A stretch of 64,000 nucleotides of DNA, taken from Sarcocystis neurona. Its lineage: Eukaryota; Apicomplexa; Conoidasida; Eucoccidiorida; Sarcocystidae. Below the pieces are notes generated by a model that made no database searches, had not been told where the DNA came from, and saw only the letters and a list, made by a program, of their open reading frames with translations. Shown here one piece after another: positions 38,601 through 49,400 of this stretch. The DNA lies in contig KL647293.1 in NCBI GenBank assembly GCA_000727475.1, forward strand, positions 3,918,437-3,982,436, written 5' to 3'. Position numbers and translations under genes: made by a program. Each line of letters opens with the position of its first letter. The stretch's first letter is position 1.

Positions 38601-41600
38601 TCTGTGACAGCAGTTCCTGGAGCGGCGGTACGAGTCGAGACGCGATAGCAGCTGTTGCAGCAGGAGGCCTTGCAAGGGCAGGCGCAGTGACAGTTGTTGC
38701 TGCTGGAGGGGGGGCAGCAGGCGGTGCTGCTGCCGGAGCAAAAGCTGGCGGAGGGGCAGGGGAGGCACGCCGAGTTCTGGGACATCTTCAGCAGCTGCAG
38801 CAGGAAGGGCCTCGCGAAGGGGACAGCAGCACGGGCTCGACTACGACGCCGTCATTGCACGAGGAAGACACAACAGACACTGTGATTGCGTCGCCACAAG
38901 CAGGGCCGCAGCAGCAGGAATATAACAAGCATCAGCCGGAGACCGGACGAGGAACTGAAGCAGCTTGCAGTTTGACTCGGCAGCTGAAAGAATCTCTGAA
39001 GAAGCCGGCTGCTGTTGCCGCTACAGCAGGTGGCAGCTGCAGCCACAGCAGCAACATCAGCACCGCCAAACAAGACCAAGCGGGTCTGCTGCAGCAGCGA
39101 CAGCAGCAGCAGGGGAATCATCCGTCTTCCCGCTGCAGCCCACGACTCCTGCAGCAACCTGCCGTGCGCAACAGCAGCAACCGCCCCAACGGCAGCAACA
39201 GCAACAGCAGCAGCGGCAGCACCAGCAGGGGCGATAGCGGAAGAAGGGTAACTCCAGAAATTACAGAAAAGGAGAAGAAGCGAGTGGCAGTTGCAGGATT
39301 GAAGACAGAAGGTTGCGCGGCAGCGGGTTCTCCATCGAAGAGAATTCAGCAGCAGATGGCCGCATCGCCTGCAGCAGCGACTGTAGACCCTTCTCGCATG
39401 CACAGAGATGCTGCCTGCGGTGATCGCAGCAGCAAGACAGATGCGCAACGGCGCAGCAGCAAGCCGGGCACTCCGGATCAAGCAGTCTTCAGCAGCAGCT
39501 CCTGCAGCGCAGCAGTAGAACCGCGTTCTGCGGTAAATGGGGGAGAGTCGAAGGCAACAGAGACTATTCAGAAGGAGTGGCCACGCCGTACGAAACAAGA
39601 AGAAGGAAAAGGGGAAGGGAGAGAAGAGAGGAAGGACGACATTGCTAAGCAGCAACAGCAGAAGAACACCACAGAAGTGGTGGGGATACAGAAAGGACGA
39701 CACTTCAGCGTGTCTTCGGAAGATCGGACGACAATCGCGAGTGAAGTACGGAAATGCCGCGTTGAAAAAAACGCTGCAGAGTACAACACACGAGATGATG
39801 TTCCTGCTGTTGCAGAGGGAGGCTTCTCTTCCGGCGATGAGAGTGGGGCTGCTGCGGCTGTATTTTGTGGCGAAAACGCAGTGCCTGAAGCAGATCCAGT
39901 ACTCGACGCTGCCGGATATCATGCAGCAGCGACAGCAGAGGACGCTCGTCCTTCGGGGAGCAGCGGGGATCCTGCACGTCGCGAGGCAGCAGAAGCGCTT
40001 GTGCCACCCCGTGCAGCAGCAGCAGACACGCGAGTGTCGCACGGGGAAGCTGCAGGGGAGCTCGCGGAAGCGTCGGGCTCGAAAGGAGACGCAGCACCAG
40101 CAGACGTGTGCCTGTCTTACGCATGCGGTGAAAAGGAAGCAGCAGCAGGAGAAAGTGCACTGCACAACGCGAGACGCAGAAAGGCGGTTGTATTGACAGA
40201 TGCGGAAGCAGCGACTCTCTCGTGGAAACGCTTCTCGCGTCCGCCGTCGAACGTGTCGGAGACGAGACGGGTGTGCGAGTCGACGGACGCCTGCGCAGCA
40301 GCAGGACGCATGCAGGCCTCTCGCGCTGGTCTCGTGGGGTTGCACACAGCAGAATTACAGGGCCTGCAGTCGCACGTCCCGATGCCGCCGCGGTTTCTCC
40401 TCGGGTCGCTGCGGCCGTGCATGCATTGCCACCGGCTCCTTGGAGCCCGTGCCAGCACTGAGGTGTGTCGCCTTGCGCGTAGACACCTCGCTCCGAGCTG
40501 GGATCACCCGCATCAGGCCGCGTCTCCGGTGCTGCTGCGCGAGGCGATTTTGACGGCTTTCCAGGAGAAGCTCACAAGTCTGCAACGGGAAATGAAAAGT
40601 CGCATGCATGCGCTGCAGAAGGAATTGCGCAAAGCCAGAGCCGCTGCTGCAGCGAACCCAGCAGCAACAACGGCTGGGGCAGCAGCTGCGGAGGGAAGTG
40701 CTGAGCGGAACGACAAGAGCAGCAGCATGCGCAATAGCTACGCGGGCCAGTTTCTCACTGCCGCTGCTGCAGAGTTTCTGTCCTTCGCGCAGCAGAAGAC
40801 CGACGACCACACATCCCACTCCGACGTGTGGAGCAGCAGCCGCAGCAACACACCAGGCAGCGGCAGCAGCAGTAGCAAGGGGGGCAACACAGGCAGCAAG
40901 AGCGGCAGCCACAAGATCGACACCCGTGTCGGGTCCGCCCAGAGAAGCAGTGCGTCCCCTGCTGGAACAGCAATGCGAACATTGTCGCCATTGCAAGCTA
41001 CCTGTTCCCCGTTGCTGCAGCAGTGGAAGAAAAGAAATTTGGCGGAGGGTGGGCGTCCGTTGCCGTCGCTGGCTACTACGGCAGGTGAAGGCGAGATCTA
41101 CCGGTCCCCTGCAGCGCGGAAAGCGACAGCAGGAAAAGCCGCGTCGTCATTCACAGCAGACGCTGCTGCTGCAGCCAATGGACAGCTACTGGAGAGACTG
41201 TTCCAGGTGCCGCCTGTTCAGAAGGTGGGATTTGTACCGCTCCTCGGCGTGTACCTCGGTAAGACTTACGTCGACCGACATTTTGAACAGGGATGGTTTG
41301 CAGGCCGCGTAGTTGATTACTCGCCCTTGACGATCGAAGAGGACGGGCGCTGGTACTCGAATCTTTTCCGCATTCAGTACGAAGACGGAGACGAAGAGTT
41401 CTTCCGTGCAGAAGATTTACTCGAACTCCTCAGTACACATGCGGTGCGGCGCTGGGAGAGCTGCAGCAGCAACGTCGAGACGGATGAAACTCACCCCCAC
41501 GGAGGAACAGCAACAGGAGGAGGAGGAAAGCACTTTTATAAGACGACGACGCTGGATCGGCTGCTGGCGCCCGGAGTGAAAGCTGCCCGCCTCGAACTCA

Positions 41601-41740
41601 ATGCACGAGTGCGGCGTCTGCGGATGCTGGAGGAAGCAGACGGTAGAGGCGGCAAAGCTGCTGCTGCTGATCGGGAAGTTGCTTCTGTAAAAGCTGAACA
41701 GGAACAGCTAAAGAAACGCAGGCGGGAAGGCAGCAGCTAA
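26650..41740 (+). CDS. SET-PHD-Tudor-like chromatin protein (putative histone lysine methyltransferase)
   Basis: Multi-exon nuclear protein predicted to methylate a lysine (SET) and bind chromatin (PHD, Tudor-like). Inferred exons: 26650-26774; 26826-28127 (Ala/Glu-rich); about 28199-28669; 29086-29238; 29433-29557; 30211-about 30430; 30954 (or 30899)-31201; 32297-32556; 35097-35204; 36415-36680; 38072-41740 (stop TAA). Phases match at all joins from 28669 to 30211 and from 30954 onward (AG|C gives Ser, G|GT gives Gly, G|GG gives Gly). The SET core reads VFGEYTGAVL, FEYVFDLSF, FVLDSSSCCNELSLVNHYG, NAEWQQVFVDGWPHIVL and DELLADFGNEWF. The PHD finger follows in the last exon, then about 700 residues of Gln/Ser/Ala-rich linker, a helical segment near 40550-40650 and a Tudor-like domain. 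The acceptor after 28127, the exon near 30404-30954 and the true start are uncertain. The 29086 exon (CEGWGNNQEGWIHGRWC) is conserved-looking but unassigned. An alternative 3' exon at 42101-42277 may extend it. Confidence 0.85.
33546..33570. repeat. (TA)n microsatellite in a SET-gene intron
   Basis: An uninterrupted TA dinucleotide tract; a similar shorter TA/GTAT tract lies at about 33765-33800. Both are inside the 32557-35096 intron. Confidence 0.9.
34141..34612. repeat. (AC)n and (TG)n microsatellites in a SET-gene intron
   Basis: (AC)n lies at about 34143-34172 and (TG)n at about 34553-34612, with TATA-rich sequence between. They are oppositely oriented on the plus strand and could pair in the pre-mRNA. 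Confidence 0.85.
35510..35650. repeat. 46-48 bp tandem repeat, three copies
   Basis: GTGCTGCCATC starts copies at 35510, 35558 and 35604, each continuing TTCAAGAAAATACATGCAT with few changes. The array lies in the 35205-36414 intron of the SET gene and is followed by a short TA tract. Confidence 0.85.
37375..38045. repeat. TA/TG-rich simple sequence in the last SET-gene intron
   Basis: ATATGTGTATATATG-type tracts at about 37375-37470 and 37905-38040 flank unique sequence within the 36681-38071 intron. The second ends about 25 bases before the acceptor of the PHD exon. Confidence 0.8.
38156..38500 (+). other. PHD finger (C4HC3) with a poly-Gln insert
   Basis: The zinc ligands are CPYC, then CDGC-x4-H-x2-C (CDGCDRPCHLRC), then CAIC preceded by a tryptophan (EWKWYCAIC). 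About 80 residues, mostly Gln, Ser and Pro, separate the first ligand pair from the second, where a typical PHD finger has 8-21. All eight ligands remain, so the fold can form with the insert looped out. Confidence 0.85.
41246..41430 (+). other. Tudor-like domain
   Basis: The segment contains GVYLGKTYVDRHF, QGWFAGRVVDY, FRIQYEDGDEEFF and AEDLLELL. This follows the Tudor pattern of a basic strand, G-W-F-x-G-x-V, Y-x-D-G-D-x-E and a closing helix. It resembles the Tudor-like modules of chromatin readers. The aromatic residues for a methyl-lysine cage (Trp, Phe, Tyr) are present in the sequence, but pocket geometry cannot be judged. Confidence 0.7.
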
Positions 41741-42100
41741 AGACAAAGAGACTCACGTTAGTGCTGCACCCCAGCAGCAACGTCGAGAAACGGAGCGTTA
41801 CGTCAGCAGCAACAGTCGCGGAAGCAACACACGACGAGCGCAGCACCCCGACGGAGACGCGGCAGCAGAAAAGAATTGCTGCCGTTGTCATCTGCCACAG
41901 TCACCCGTGCAGGAAATGAAGGGGCCGGTCGTCGCTGCTAGAAATCGATTCCCTGTTAGACCGGCTGCTACTGCTGCTTTAGCGACTGCTCTGCTGCTGC
42001 TGCTGCTGCCGCCTCAGCTTGTCGTGTTGCTGCTGGAAGTGGTCGAGTCACTGCTCTGCTGTCGCTGCTGCTACGGCCCAGTCCTGCAGCTGTGCTGCAG

Positions 42101-42277
42101 CGAGGTGCTGCGGCTACACTGAGTACTGCTGCTGCAGCTATTGCTGGGGCGGGATCTGTTGACCACTCCTTTTTTTCGGCTACAGAAAAGCAGCAGCGGA
42201 TGTGCAAGTCAGGGCCTACGTTCGTAGGCGATCCCCAAACCATGCTCGAACAGCTAGCGTTGTTTGCAGACGAATGA
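42101..42277 (+). CDS. candidate 3'-terminal exon, plus strand
   Basis: After a CTG-rich stretch (41960-42100) and an acceptor TGCTGCAG, an open frame encodes an Ala-rich start, then SVDHSFFSATEKQQRMC and a convincing C-terminus VGDPQTMLEQLALFADE with stop TGA. It would be in phase with a possible donor TCT|GTAAAA at about 41687 in the last SET-gene exon, giving an alternative C-terminus. It could instead belong to a separate small gene. The opposite strand is open but has no ATG. Confidence 0.4.
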   Translation, partial: RGAAATLSTAAAAIAGAGSVDHSFFSATEKQQRMCKSGPTFVGDPQTMLEQLALFADE

Positions 42278-43808
42278 TCACCCACACCTCGCTGCAGGCT
42301 TCATTGATGGTTGCGCGTGCCAGCAGGTTAACCGGGATTGAGCAGCAACGCAGTGCTGCCATGTTGCACTTCGACTGCACAACCGCAGGAGAAAGAAGAA
42401 GTTATCCCACGCTCATCCTGTGCGTACATGCGTATATATACACAGACGTCTGAGAGTAGTATATATATATGTATGTATTACTACGTAGAAGGTGGAGAGC
42501 GGAATATATATACGTATGTCTACGTGTGCATAGGAATTTGAACATATTGTGATTATACGGAGATAAAAACGGGGGAGCGCTTATCGCAAGCATAATGTTA
42601 GGCACGTACGGGGAGGAACGAGTCCCTGCTGCTGCTGCTGCTGCCACGGATACGACTTATAAGACAACGGCGCAGCATGACACAGGAGGATGCGGGGCAG
42701 CACGACAACGGAGAAACATCAGCATTGACACAACAGGACGTGGCTGTGCAAAATGCCTGCTACAAAAGCGCTAGAAAAGCCGTCGCTTGTGTACCCCTCC
42801 GGCGCGACTGTTTTGGCTGCAGTTTTGTGTGTGTAGGCAGACGCTGGTAGGTGGCTGCGTCGATTTGGCGGGCTCGAAGTGCTCACATTTGTAAGAGAGG
42901 TGACTGCCCAATGAGCGTCTACGCGCAAGCAGTCGGCCGGGGTGGGAGAGGTCGATGCGCAGGTGATGTAGAACAGCGTGCTGTGGGGTGTAGAGGCAGA
43001 TATCCTTCTTTTAAGAAACTAACGTTTCCCGTCTGAATTTCTTTATGGCTCCGTTGTTTCATGTGAGCAAAGCACAGTTTTTTCGGTCCCGTAGTAAGAA
43101 GTAGTACGGCACCTGTGACACGCCGTGCAGCATAGACTCGCTCTCGGTGTACGCGAAGTGGAGGAAAGACCAGCAGCAACGGTCAACGGCAGCGTGAGGA
43201 CAACAGGAACCGCGAACTGGTTTAGTAAGATTGGCTGAAGAAACTTGAAAACTGTTTCTTTACACAGGCCATGGCTGAAATAAAGACAGCAGGCGCGCTT
43301 ATGATGACTCAGAATACGGCCACTGCCGGTCACGGTATTCGTTCTGATTGATTGGCGCTGCTACCTGTTTCATGTCATTCCTGTTGAAGATGCAAAATGA
43401 GCTTTGACAGTGCATTCAGGGAAGGTACACGTGTGCTCGCTGCCAGCCGGTATTGCAGCCGGAGTTTGTTCACAATCTTTGTACTTTCTCCTTAATGCAT
43501 ACATGTCTACGCAGTTTTATGTGCACAAGTGTACGGGTATACTGATAACTACTGTGTAAACTATGTTTTTTTGAACGCACGTGCTTGTGGAGTGGACGGC
43601 ACGTTCGAGATTATTGCCCTTGGCGGCGGCTGCGCCATCTGGCGTTTTTTTAAAGCGAGTGACTATCTCTTCCGCAGGAATTTTGAATAATCCAGAGAGC
43701 TAGTAGATTGTTCAAACGAGGGATGCACATGTGTGGAACAACAACTGCTGCTACCTACTGTTTTCTTCCTTACCGCAGCCTTTTTCTCTTCGTGTCGTGT
43801 TGTGCTGC
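42278..43808. other. intergenic, no supportable gene
   Basis: It holds TA/GT-rich simple sequence at about 42425-42535 and a short CTG run near 42625-42645. Short minus-strand ORFs at 42719-42928 and 43043-43333 lack motifs and good starts. Confidence 0.5.
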
Positions 43809-44316
43809 ATGTTCTCGTCAGTGGAATTACTGCGGCACCGGTTTTCAAATGAATGTGGGATGCAAAGACGTTTTGTACGTGCGCTGCTGCAGCTGTCCAC
43901 ACAAGCACGCGGTCGCGAACTGAACTCTGCCTAACAGAGTACCATCTACTTTTATGCTTGTCTGCATCCGTCGGTCCACGTGTATATACACCTGGTGATG
44001 CTCGCGTTCTGGTGTACGAACGGGATAGCGGTAAGTCTGTAGTTACTACTAATGAGGACTGCTTAATTGGACGAAGGATGACCGTCGTAGCTTCCGTGGT
44101 CGAGCTGCTCAGAGGGTTGCAAAACGCGGCACCGAGCGGGGGATACGTATCCCGGCAGGATCTTTGGGTAAGTTGCCTTGTTGTCTCAAAGCCTGTTTCG
44201 CAGCGCCTAGATGTCGAAGTGAGCTGCCCTGCTCCACTCCTGATTTTCTTTTGTTGTCGATGCAGTTGTTGCGGTTGCGTACTCAGATATTTAAATTCAT
44301 GCAATTTACAACCTAA
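43809..44316 (+). CDS. small hypothetical protein, three exons
   Basis: Inferred exons: 43809-43878 (ATG; MFSSVELLRHRFSNECGM), 43938-44167 and 44266-44316 (stop TAA), giving about 116 residues. The second exon ends at a perfect donor TGG|GTAAGT and the third follows a strong pyrimidine tract ending TGATTTTCTTTTGTTGTCGATGCAG. Introns are 59 and 98 bp, and the phases (1, then 0) fit. The core DARVLVYERDSGKSVVTT, then RRMTVVASVVELLRGL, GYVSRQDLW and the tail RLRTQIFKFMQFTT look like one compact alpha/beta protein. I do not recognise the family. The helix before RQDLW slightly recalls the N-terminal helix-turn-helix of Spo11/TopoVIA, but the protein is too short for that. The first exon and start are the least certain parts. 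Confidence 0.5.
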
Positions 44317-45600
44317 GGACATGTACGGTTGCTTATTGTGTTGCACATATCTGAAGGTGAATACCGGGGAAACCTTATTTGAACCCTTGCAAGCTTAATT
44401 GTGAAAGAGTGCGACTTCAGCTGGGCGAAAGTATTTGGAATTGCAGACTTTCCCCTTGAAAGTGACTTATGGACAGGCTTAGCGCCACTAAAACCGTGAA
44501 CTCAGTTATCTTTGAGGCAGCAATGCTCGTATGTGTGATGCAATTGTGTTAGCCGTAGCGTTTACATGGGATTCACACACAAATGTGTCAGGCTTTGCCT
44601 GACAGTAGGAGAGTTGTCTCGGAACAAAGTCGAAGCTCTATAGCCCTGCTGTAATCCTTCTTGTGAATTTCTGTGGCGCGCCCTCACATGCACAACGACT
44701 GTGCCGGGTATACGCGCAAGTTGATATATATATATATACATATAGATATACATGTATGTTCGTATACGTGCACACATTATGTCTATCTTTATATATATAT
44801 ATATATGTATACACGTTCCACGTTATATCCATATGCCTACATATGTATATATATATACACATAATATATATATCACGGCGCGTGATCCGATGCCCAGGAT
44901 CGTGTATGACTGTGTTATCCAGTTTTGTGTGCTGCCAGGTGTGACTTGCGGATGTAAAGATAGTTTCTTCTGTGCGTTCAGAAGCGCCACACGTTTCTAG
45001 AGCTTCGTTTCGAGAGCTTCGTTTGTCGACGGATCTCAGCAGCCACACGAGCGCCGCTGCCTAGTCGTAGGATTTCGCAGTGGGATGCATTGTCCAGCGA
45101 AGCAACGGCAATACTTGCGCACGTTTATCTTATCAAAGGAGTCGTAGAGTATGCGGTCTTCCCCGGTGGGTCTCCGTAGAAGCAAGGAAATGGCTGAGCA
45201 ACCGCGTTGCGTCCCCCGGGGGAGCACAAGCAGGCGTACTTTTGCACAGGTGCTTCGCATCATCCGGTGACGCAGTACGTGAATGTGTACCATTTCGCAG
45301 GTTTCACAGCCTTTTACTCTGAATAATCTTGGACTAGCTATCGGCGTCAACCAGGGCAAGACACGCAATTCTACGCTCCACCAAGGACAATGTGTGTATT
45401 GACCTGCAAAGAGATATTTACCAGATATCATCCGCGCAGCACGTTCGTAGGGCCTTCAGCTTTTGTGAACTTTTGCTGCTGTTTCGCTGTAGAGAAGACC
45501 TCTTCCCTCATTCGTCGCGACACGTGCATGCAAGCTGTATTGATACCTGACATCTACGGGTATACGCGAAGAGTGCCTAGACGCAAAAACTCGTTGTCAT
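44317..45600. other. intergenic with a TA-rich microsatellite block
   Basis: Bases 44722-44880 are dominated by (TA)n and TACATA-type repeats. The flanks carry only short ORFs in several frames and no recognisable gene. Confidence 0.6.
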
Positions 45601-45612
45601 AAGGTACGCAGG

Positions 45613-46237
45613 CTATAAACATGGGCTGCTGTGTTCTTCGCCGCTGTAGCGAAGGAATGGGGCTTCTTGCAGCAGCTCAACTGCGCCAGTGTATATCTCC
45701 GCAGTCGGACTCTTCGCAAGCAGCCGCACGGCAGACACCACTATGTACACTTGAACGTGAATACACCTGTACACAACAACGGCCTTTAAATTACGCAGGC
45801 TGCGGTTCGCAGCTGTCGAAAGAAGTAGACTGCGCAAACCCCTCACTCGTTTATCGAGGCGTCTGTATGCCCTGCGCTAGACACCGGAGTCTCTTGCAAT
45901 CTGGTGCACAAGGAATTCCTTCACTGTGTCCGGCACACCTCGCTGGATCATCTACTCCTCATCGACAACTGGCACTCCTGTCTCGGTTTCACCTAGTTCC
46001 TGGTCTCTGCTATGCAGCAGCTGTTCTTCTGTTTAGCTGTTGAAACTACCATGTGCAGTTGCTGCCTACTAGTTCGCCGACCTTTCGCAGCTTGTGCGCG
46101 TAGGCAGCGAAGAGCTGCTGGGTTTTTTGTGGTGCCACAAAGCACCGTTCGGAGCTGCAGCAGCACTGGTCAGCCTTGTGTCTCATGGTGTTTGCTGCTG
46201 GTGCTGAGCTTCTTCCTCTGCAGTCCGCTGCTTCCAC
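45613..46237 (-). CDS. candidate 3' exons of the Gln/Ala-rich minus-strand gene
   Basis: Two minus-strand frames look coding. One is 46237-46046, with RCFVAPQKTQQLFAAYAHKL. The other is within 45846-45613, with LLAKSPTAEIYTGAVEL, a polar end and a stop at 45613. They lie downstream of the exon that ends at 46406 with donor GTGAGT, where that gene must continue. A plus-strand 140-codon ORF (45621-46043) with an MGCC start, a possible acylation signal, overlaps and cannot be excluded. Confidence 0.3.
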
Positions 46238-46405
46238 TGGTTCTCATCCTGCTACGCGAGCGATGCGCTGACAGCTCCACGCCCCGTTCAGTGCGCCTGA
46301 TAGTGCCTCTCAGCTGATGGGTTTCTGGCTGCTGCTGCTGGTGGTGTTGCACATATATCTGTTCTCTGCAGCCCAAGTATTCATCGCCGTGCCGTCAGAA
46401 CTCAC

Positions 46406-49400
46406 CTTATCTCCTTTCTTTTGGGTACTTGTTTCTATGCTAAAGGAAACTTTGCCTACTTCTAACTGCAGCGCGGCACCATTCTTCGCAGAAGGCTTCG
46501 CCAGCTGATGCTGCGGTTGCCACGTAATTCGTTGTTCTGCATTCGTTGGTGCGGCTGCCCCTGATGTGGCTGGCCGGCTGCTGCTGCTTCTCAAGTGCAG
46601 CAGCGCTTTACTCCGCACTGCAGCACCAGCCGCGCCTTGCTGCTCTTCGTTTGCTGCTGGCACGCTCACTGGCTCCGTAGCTACGCCACCCCGTCCCTGC
46701 TGCTGTCTGAATGCCTGCAGTAGCAGCGAGAGGGGCTACTTCTACTGCTACGTCAAGGGGCAGCGCGTGTAGCGTATCTGCGCAACTGTTATAGCGAGAG
46801 CAACGGCCTTCTCTTTTGTTCTCATTTAGTTCCACATGGTCCGAACGGTGCGGCATTGGTTGCAGGGCAGAATCACCAGCGGATGTAGCTGGTGCGTTGT
46901 CATTTCTGCTGTGGTATGGGTGAGGATAGCAGGGGAGGGAGGTCACCTGCTGCTGCTGCTGGACCATCCCTGGAGCGCTATAGTGGGCATACTCGCGCGA
47001 TTGTTGCTGATCGCCTTCTCCCCAGTCACGCGTCTTCTGCACTACCACCGGAGTGGCTGCTGCACCAGGACCGCCTCCCCACGGTCCTGCATTGATGGGT
47101 TTGATGCCGTAGTGTTGCTGCTGCTGCATTTGATGTAGTGATGGGAGTTCCAGAAGCCCGGCGGCGCTGCCCTGTTTGCTCGGCAGGGCATGCACATGTT
47201 GTTGCTGCAGCTGCTGCAGCTCCTGGCGCTCAATCTCCTCCTCTGCAGCAGTCGCAGGGCAGTAGACGTAAGGAACCACGCGGGGATTCTGCCACCACCA
47301 GCAGCTAGAGGGGCATGCTTCGGTAATGATGATCGGGGGCTGCTGCTGCGGTTGCTGTGGCTGCTGCACAACGTAGAGGCTTCCGCGTTGCTGCTGCTGC
47401 TGCTGCGCTAACGGCAGCGCCTGTGGCGGGTGGCTTGCTGCCGTGGGCCACGTGGCTTCGTCCGGAGCGATAAATACTGCTGGGTTTCCGCTTTCGTCCA
47501 CGTAATAGTAGTAGCAGGACGGATAACTAACGCCAGGGAGCCCAGGAGCTGCAGCAATCGGCGCACCTGCAGCAGTCATAGCAGCAGGCGGAGCTTCAAG
47601 TACGGGACCACCGCCAGCAACAGGACCAATAGCAGGAAGAGAACCAGGCGCAGATCCCGTGTCCTGCGGCAGGAAGCGGGGTAGGACGCCCTCGCGTTCT
47701 GCGTCTGCGTCGTACTGCAGCAGCGGGCGCTGCCCTGAAGCAGCAGATGGAGGCACATGTGGGATGCCGTTTCTTTCTGGGAAGGCCTCGTGCTCCTCTG
47801 CAACATCGGCGTGCTCTAGGCCAGCAGCAGCTGCTGCTATTGCCGTACTGGCTGCACCTAAACCCACGGCAGGACGAGGATACACGCGTGCGTGCTCTGC
47901 CAAATGCGTTGTGCTGCTGCAGCGTCTGCTTGTTTTCTCCACAGCAACTCGCGACACACCGGAAGGTGCGGCTGTCTGGATCTCCGACTGCAACTGCTGC
48001 TGCTCAGGTCTCGCTGCTTCCGTTGTATCTTCGAGTCCACTCCCACCGTGAACCCCGAAGTCTAGACAGCCATCCGCAAAGAGCTGCTGCTGCTGCTGGC
48101 AGTGGGGTTGCTGTTGTTGCTGGTGCTGGGGCTCCTGCTGTTGCTGCGATAGCGTGGTTGGGCAGACGGAAATGCCGACGTCCAGCTGCCGCTGCCCCAC
48201 ACGCGAGGGAAGTCGCAGCTGCTGTTTGGTGGAAGGGGAGCGCTGCAGAGCAGCAGGAACTGCTCTTGATGCACACGAGAGCAGGGGAGGTGACGTTTCT
48301 GTTGGCAAGCCGTAGTACGCGTCCCCAGTTCCTCCCCGTCCTCCCCAGCGGCACGACGGCTGCTGCAGTCGCAGAAAGGAAGAGACAGGCTGCTTTTGCT
48401 GATGCTGCTGGTGACGCCGCTGCTGCTGCTGGCTGCTGTCTTCTGCCCAGTCCCACACGCTCCCGGCTTCTGACCGCCTCGCGACAGCGGCAGCGCCTCT
48501 GGCTCCTGCTCCGCCTGCTGCTGAACACTTGGTGCTGCTCTTTCTGCTCGAAGAATTCAGTCGTGTCCAGTCCCCTCTCTCCTCTTCCTTCACGTCGAAC
48601 AAGCGCTTCTCGCTCCGGCCGCCAGCAGCAGCAGGAGCGGACGGGCAGCACAGTGGCACCACGGGACGTAGCTCCGCTCCACCGGTTGCCCTTCCTGCGG
48701 CTGTTGTTATTTTGCTGCGTGACGGTGCAGCGGCTGCTTGTGTCCTGCCGACGCCTGCAGCCGGTGCGGTTCTTCCAGCTGCTGCTGTCGCTGTTTTGCC
48801 TGGTGCATGAGAGTAAGTAGTAGGGGCTGCTGAAGTCAAGTTACCTAAGGAAGAACACCGCGTGCTCGTTGTGGCTGATTCCCTCCCCAGACTTCCTGCT
48901 TCTCTGTCTGGACAGTCGCTGTTGTCGCCCATACTGATGCCACGCTTATCCGCGCTGCTGCGGCGCCGTCCGCTGTCTTGAGAGAACCGACGTGAGGCTG
49001 TAGATGCAGCAGCAGCAGTAGTAGGCGGCTCCAGAACGTCGCGAGCTTCTGCCGCCGCCGCTGCTCCCCGTGTAGACAGCACATGCCCTTTTGGCTGCTG
49101 CTGGTGCTGCTGTCCTCCCCCTCTCACGCAGGCGGGCTGATCATCCATTCGGGAGTTGTGCGTCTGCTGCTGCTGCTGCACAGAAAGAGACGGTGGCAGC
49201 CGTGGGGCCACGGCGCAGCCTGCAACGGCACAGCAGCAGGCAGCCGGCACGACTTGCTGCTGTTGTCGTGGGTGCTATTGCTGGTAACAACGCTTGTAAA
49301 TAATGTGTTGCTGCTGCTGCTGCAGGCGACGCTCGCTGCTGGTGTTGCTGTGCGTACTGCCCCTCCTGTCAATGTTGCTGGTGCTGTCTTTACTCATTTG

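Noticed and set aside
43938..44167. Spo11/TopoVIA N-terminal similarity in the small gene
   Set aside because: Only a loose helix followed by RQDLW agrees with the K-R-D-I/L-Y pattern. The protein ends about 16 residues later, so the catalytic Tyr and Toprim parts are absent.
45621..46043. Plus-strand 140-codon ORF starting MGCC (possible acylation signal)
   Set aside because: The length is within chance expectation, and the opposite strand carries candidate exons of the Gln/Ala-rich gene. It is not excluded but not supported.
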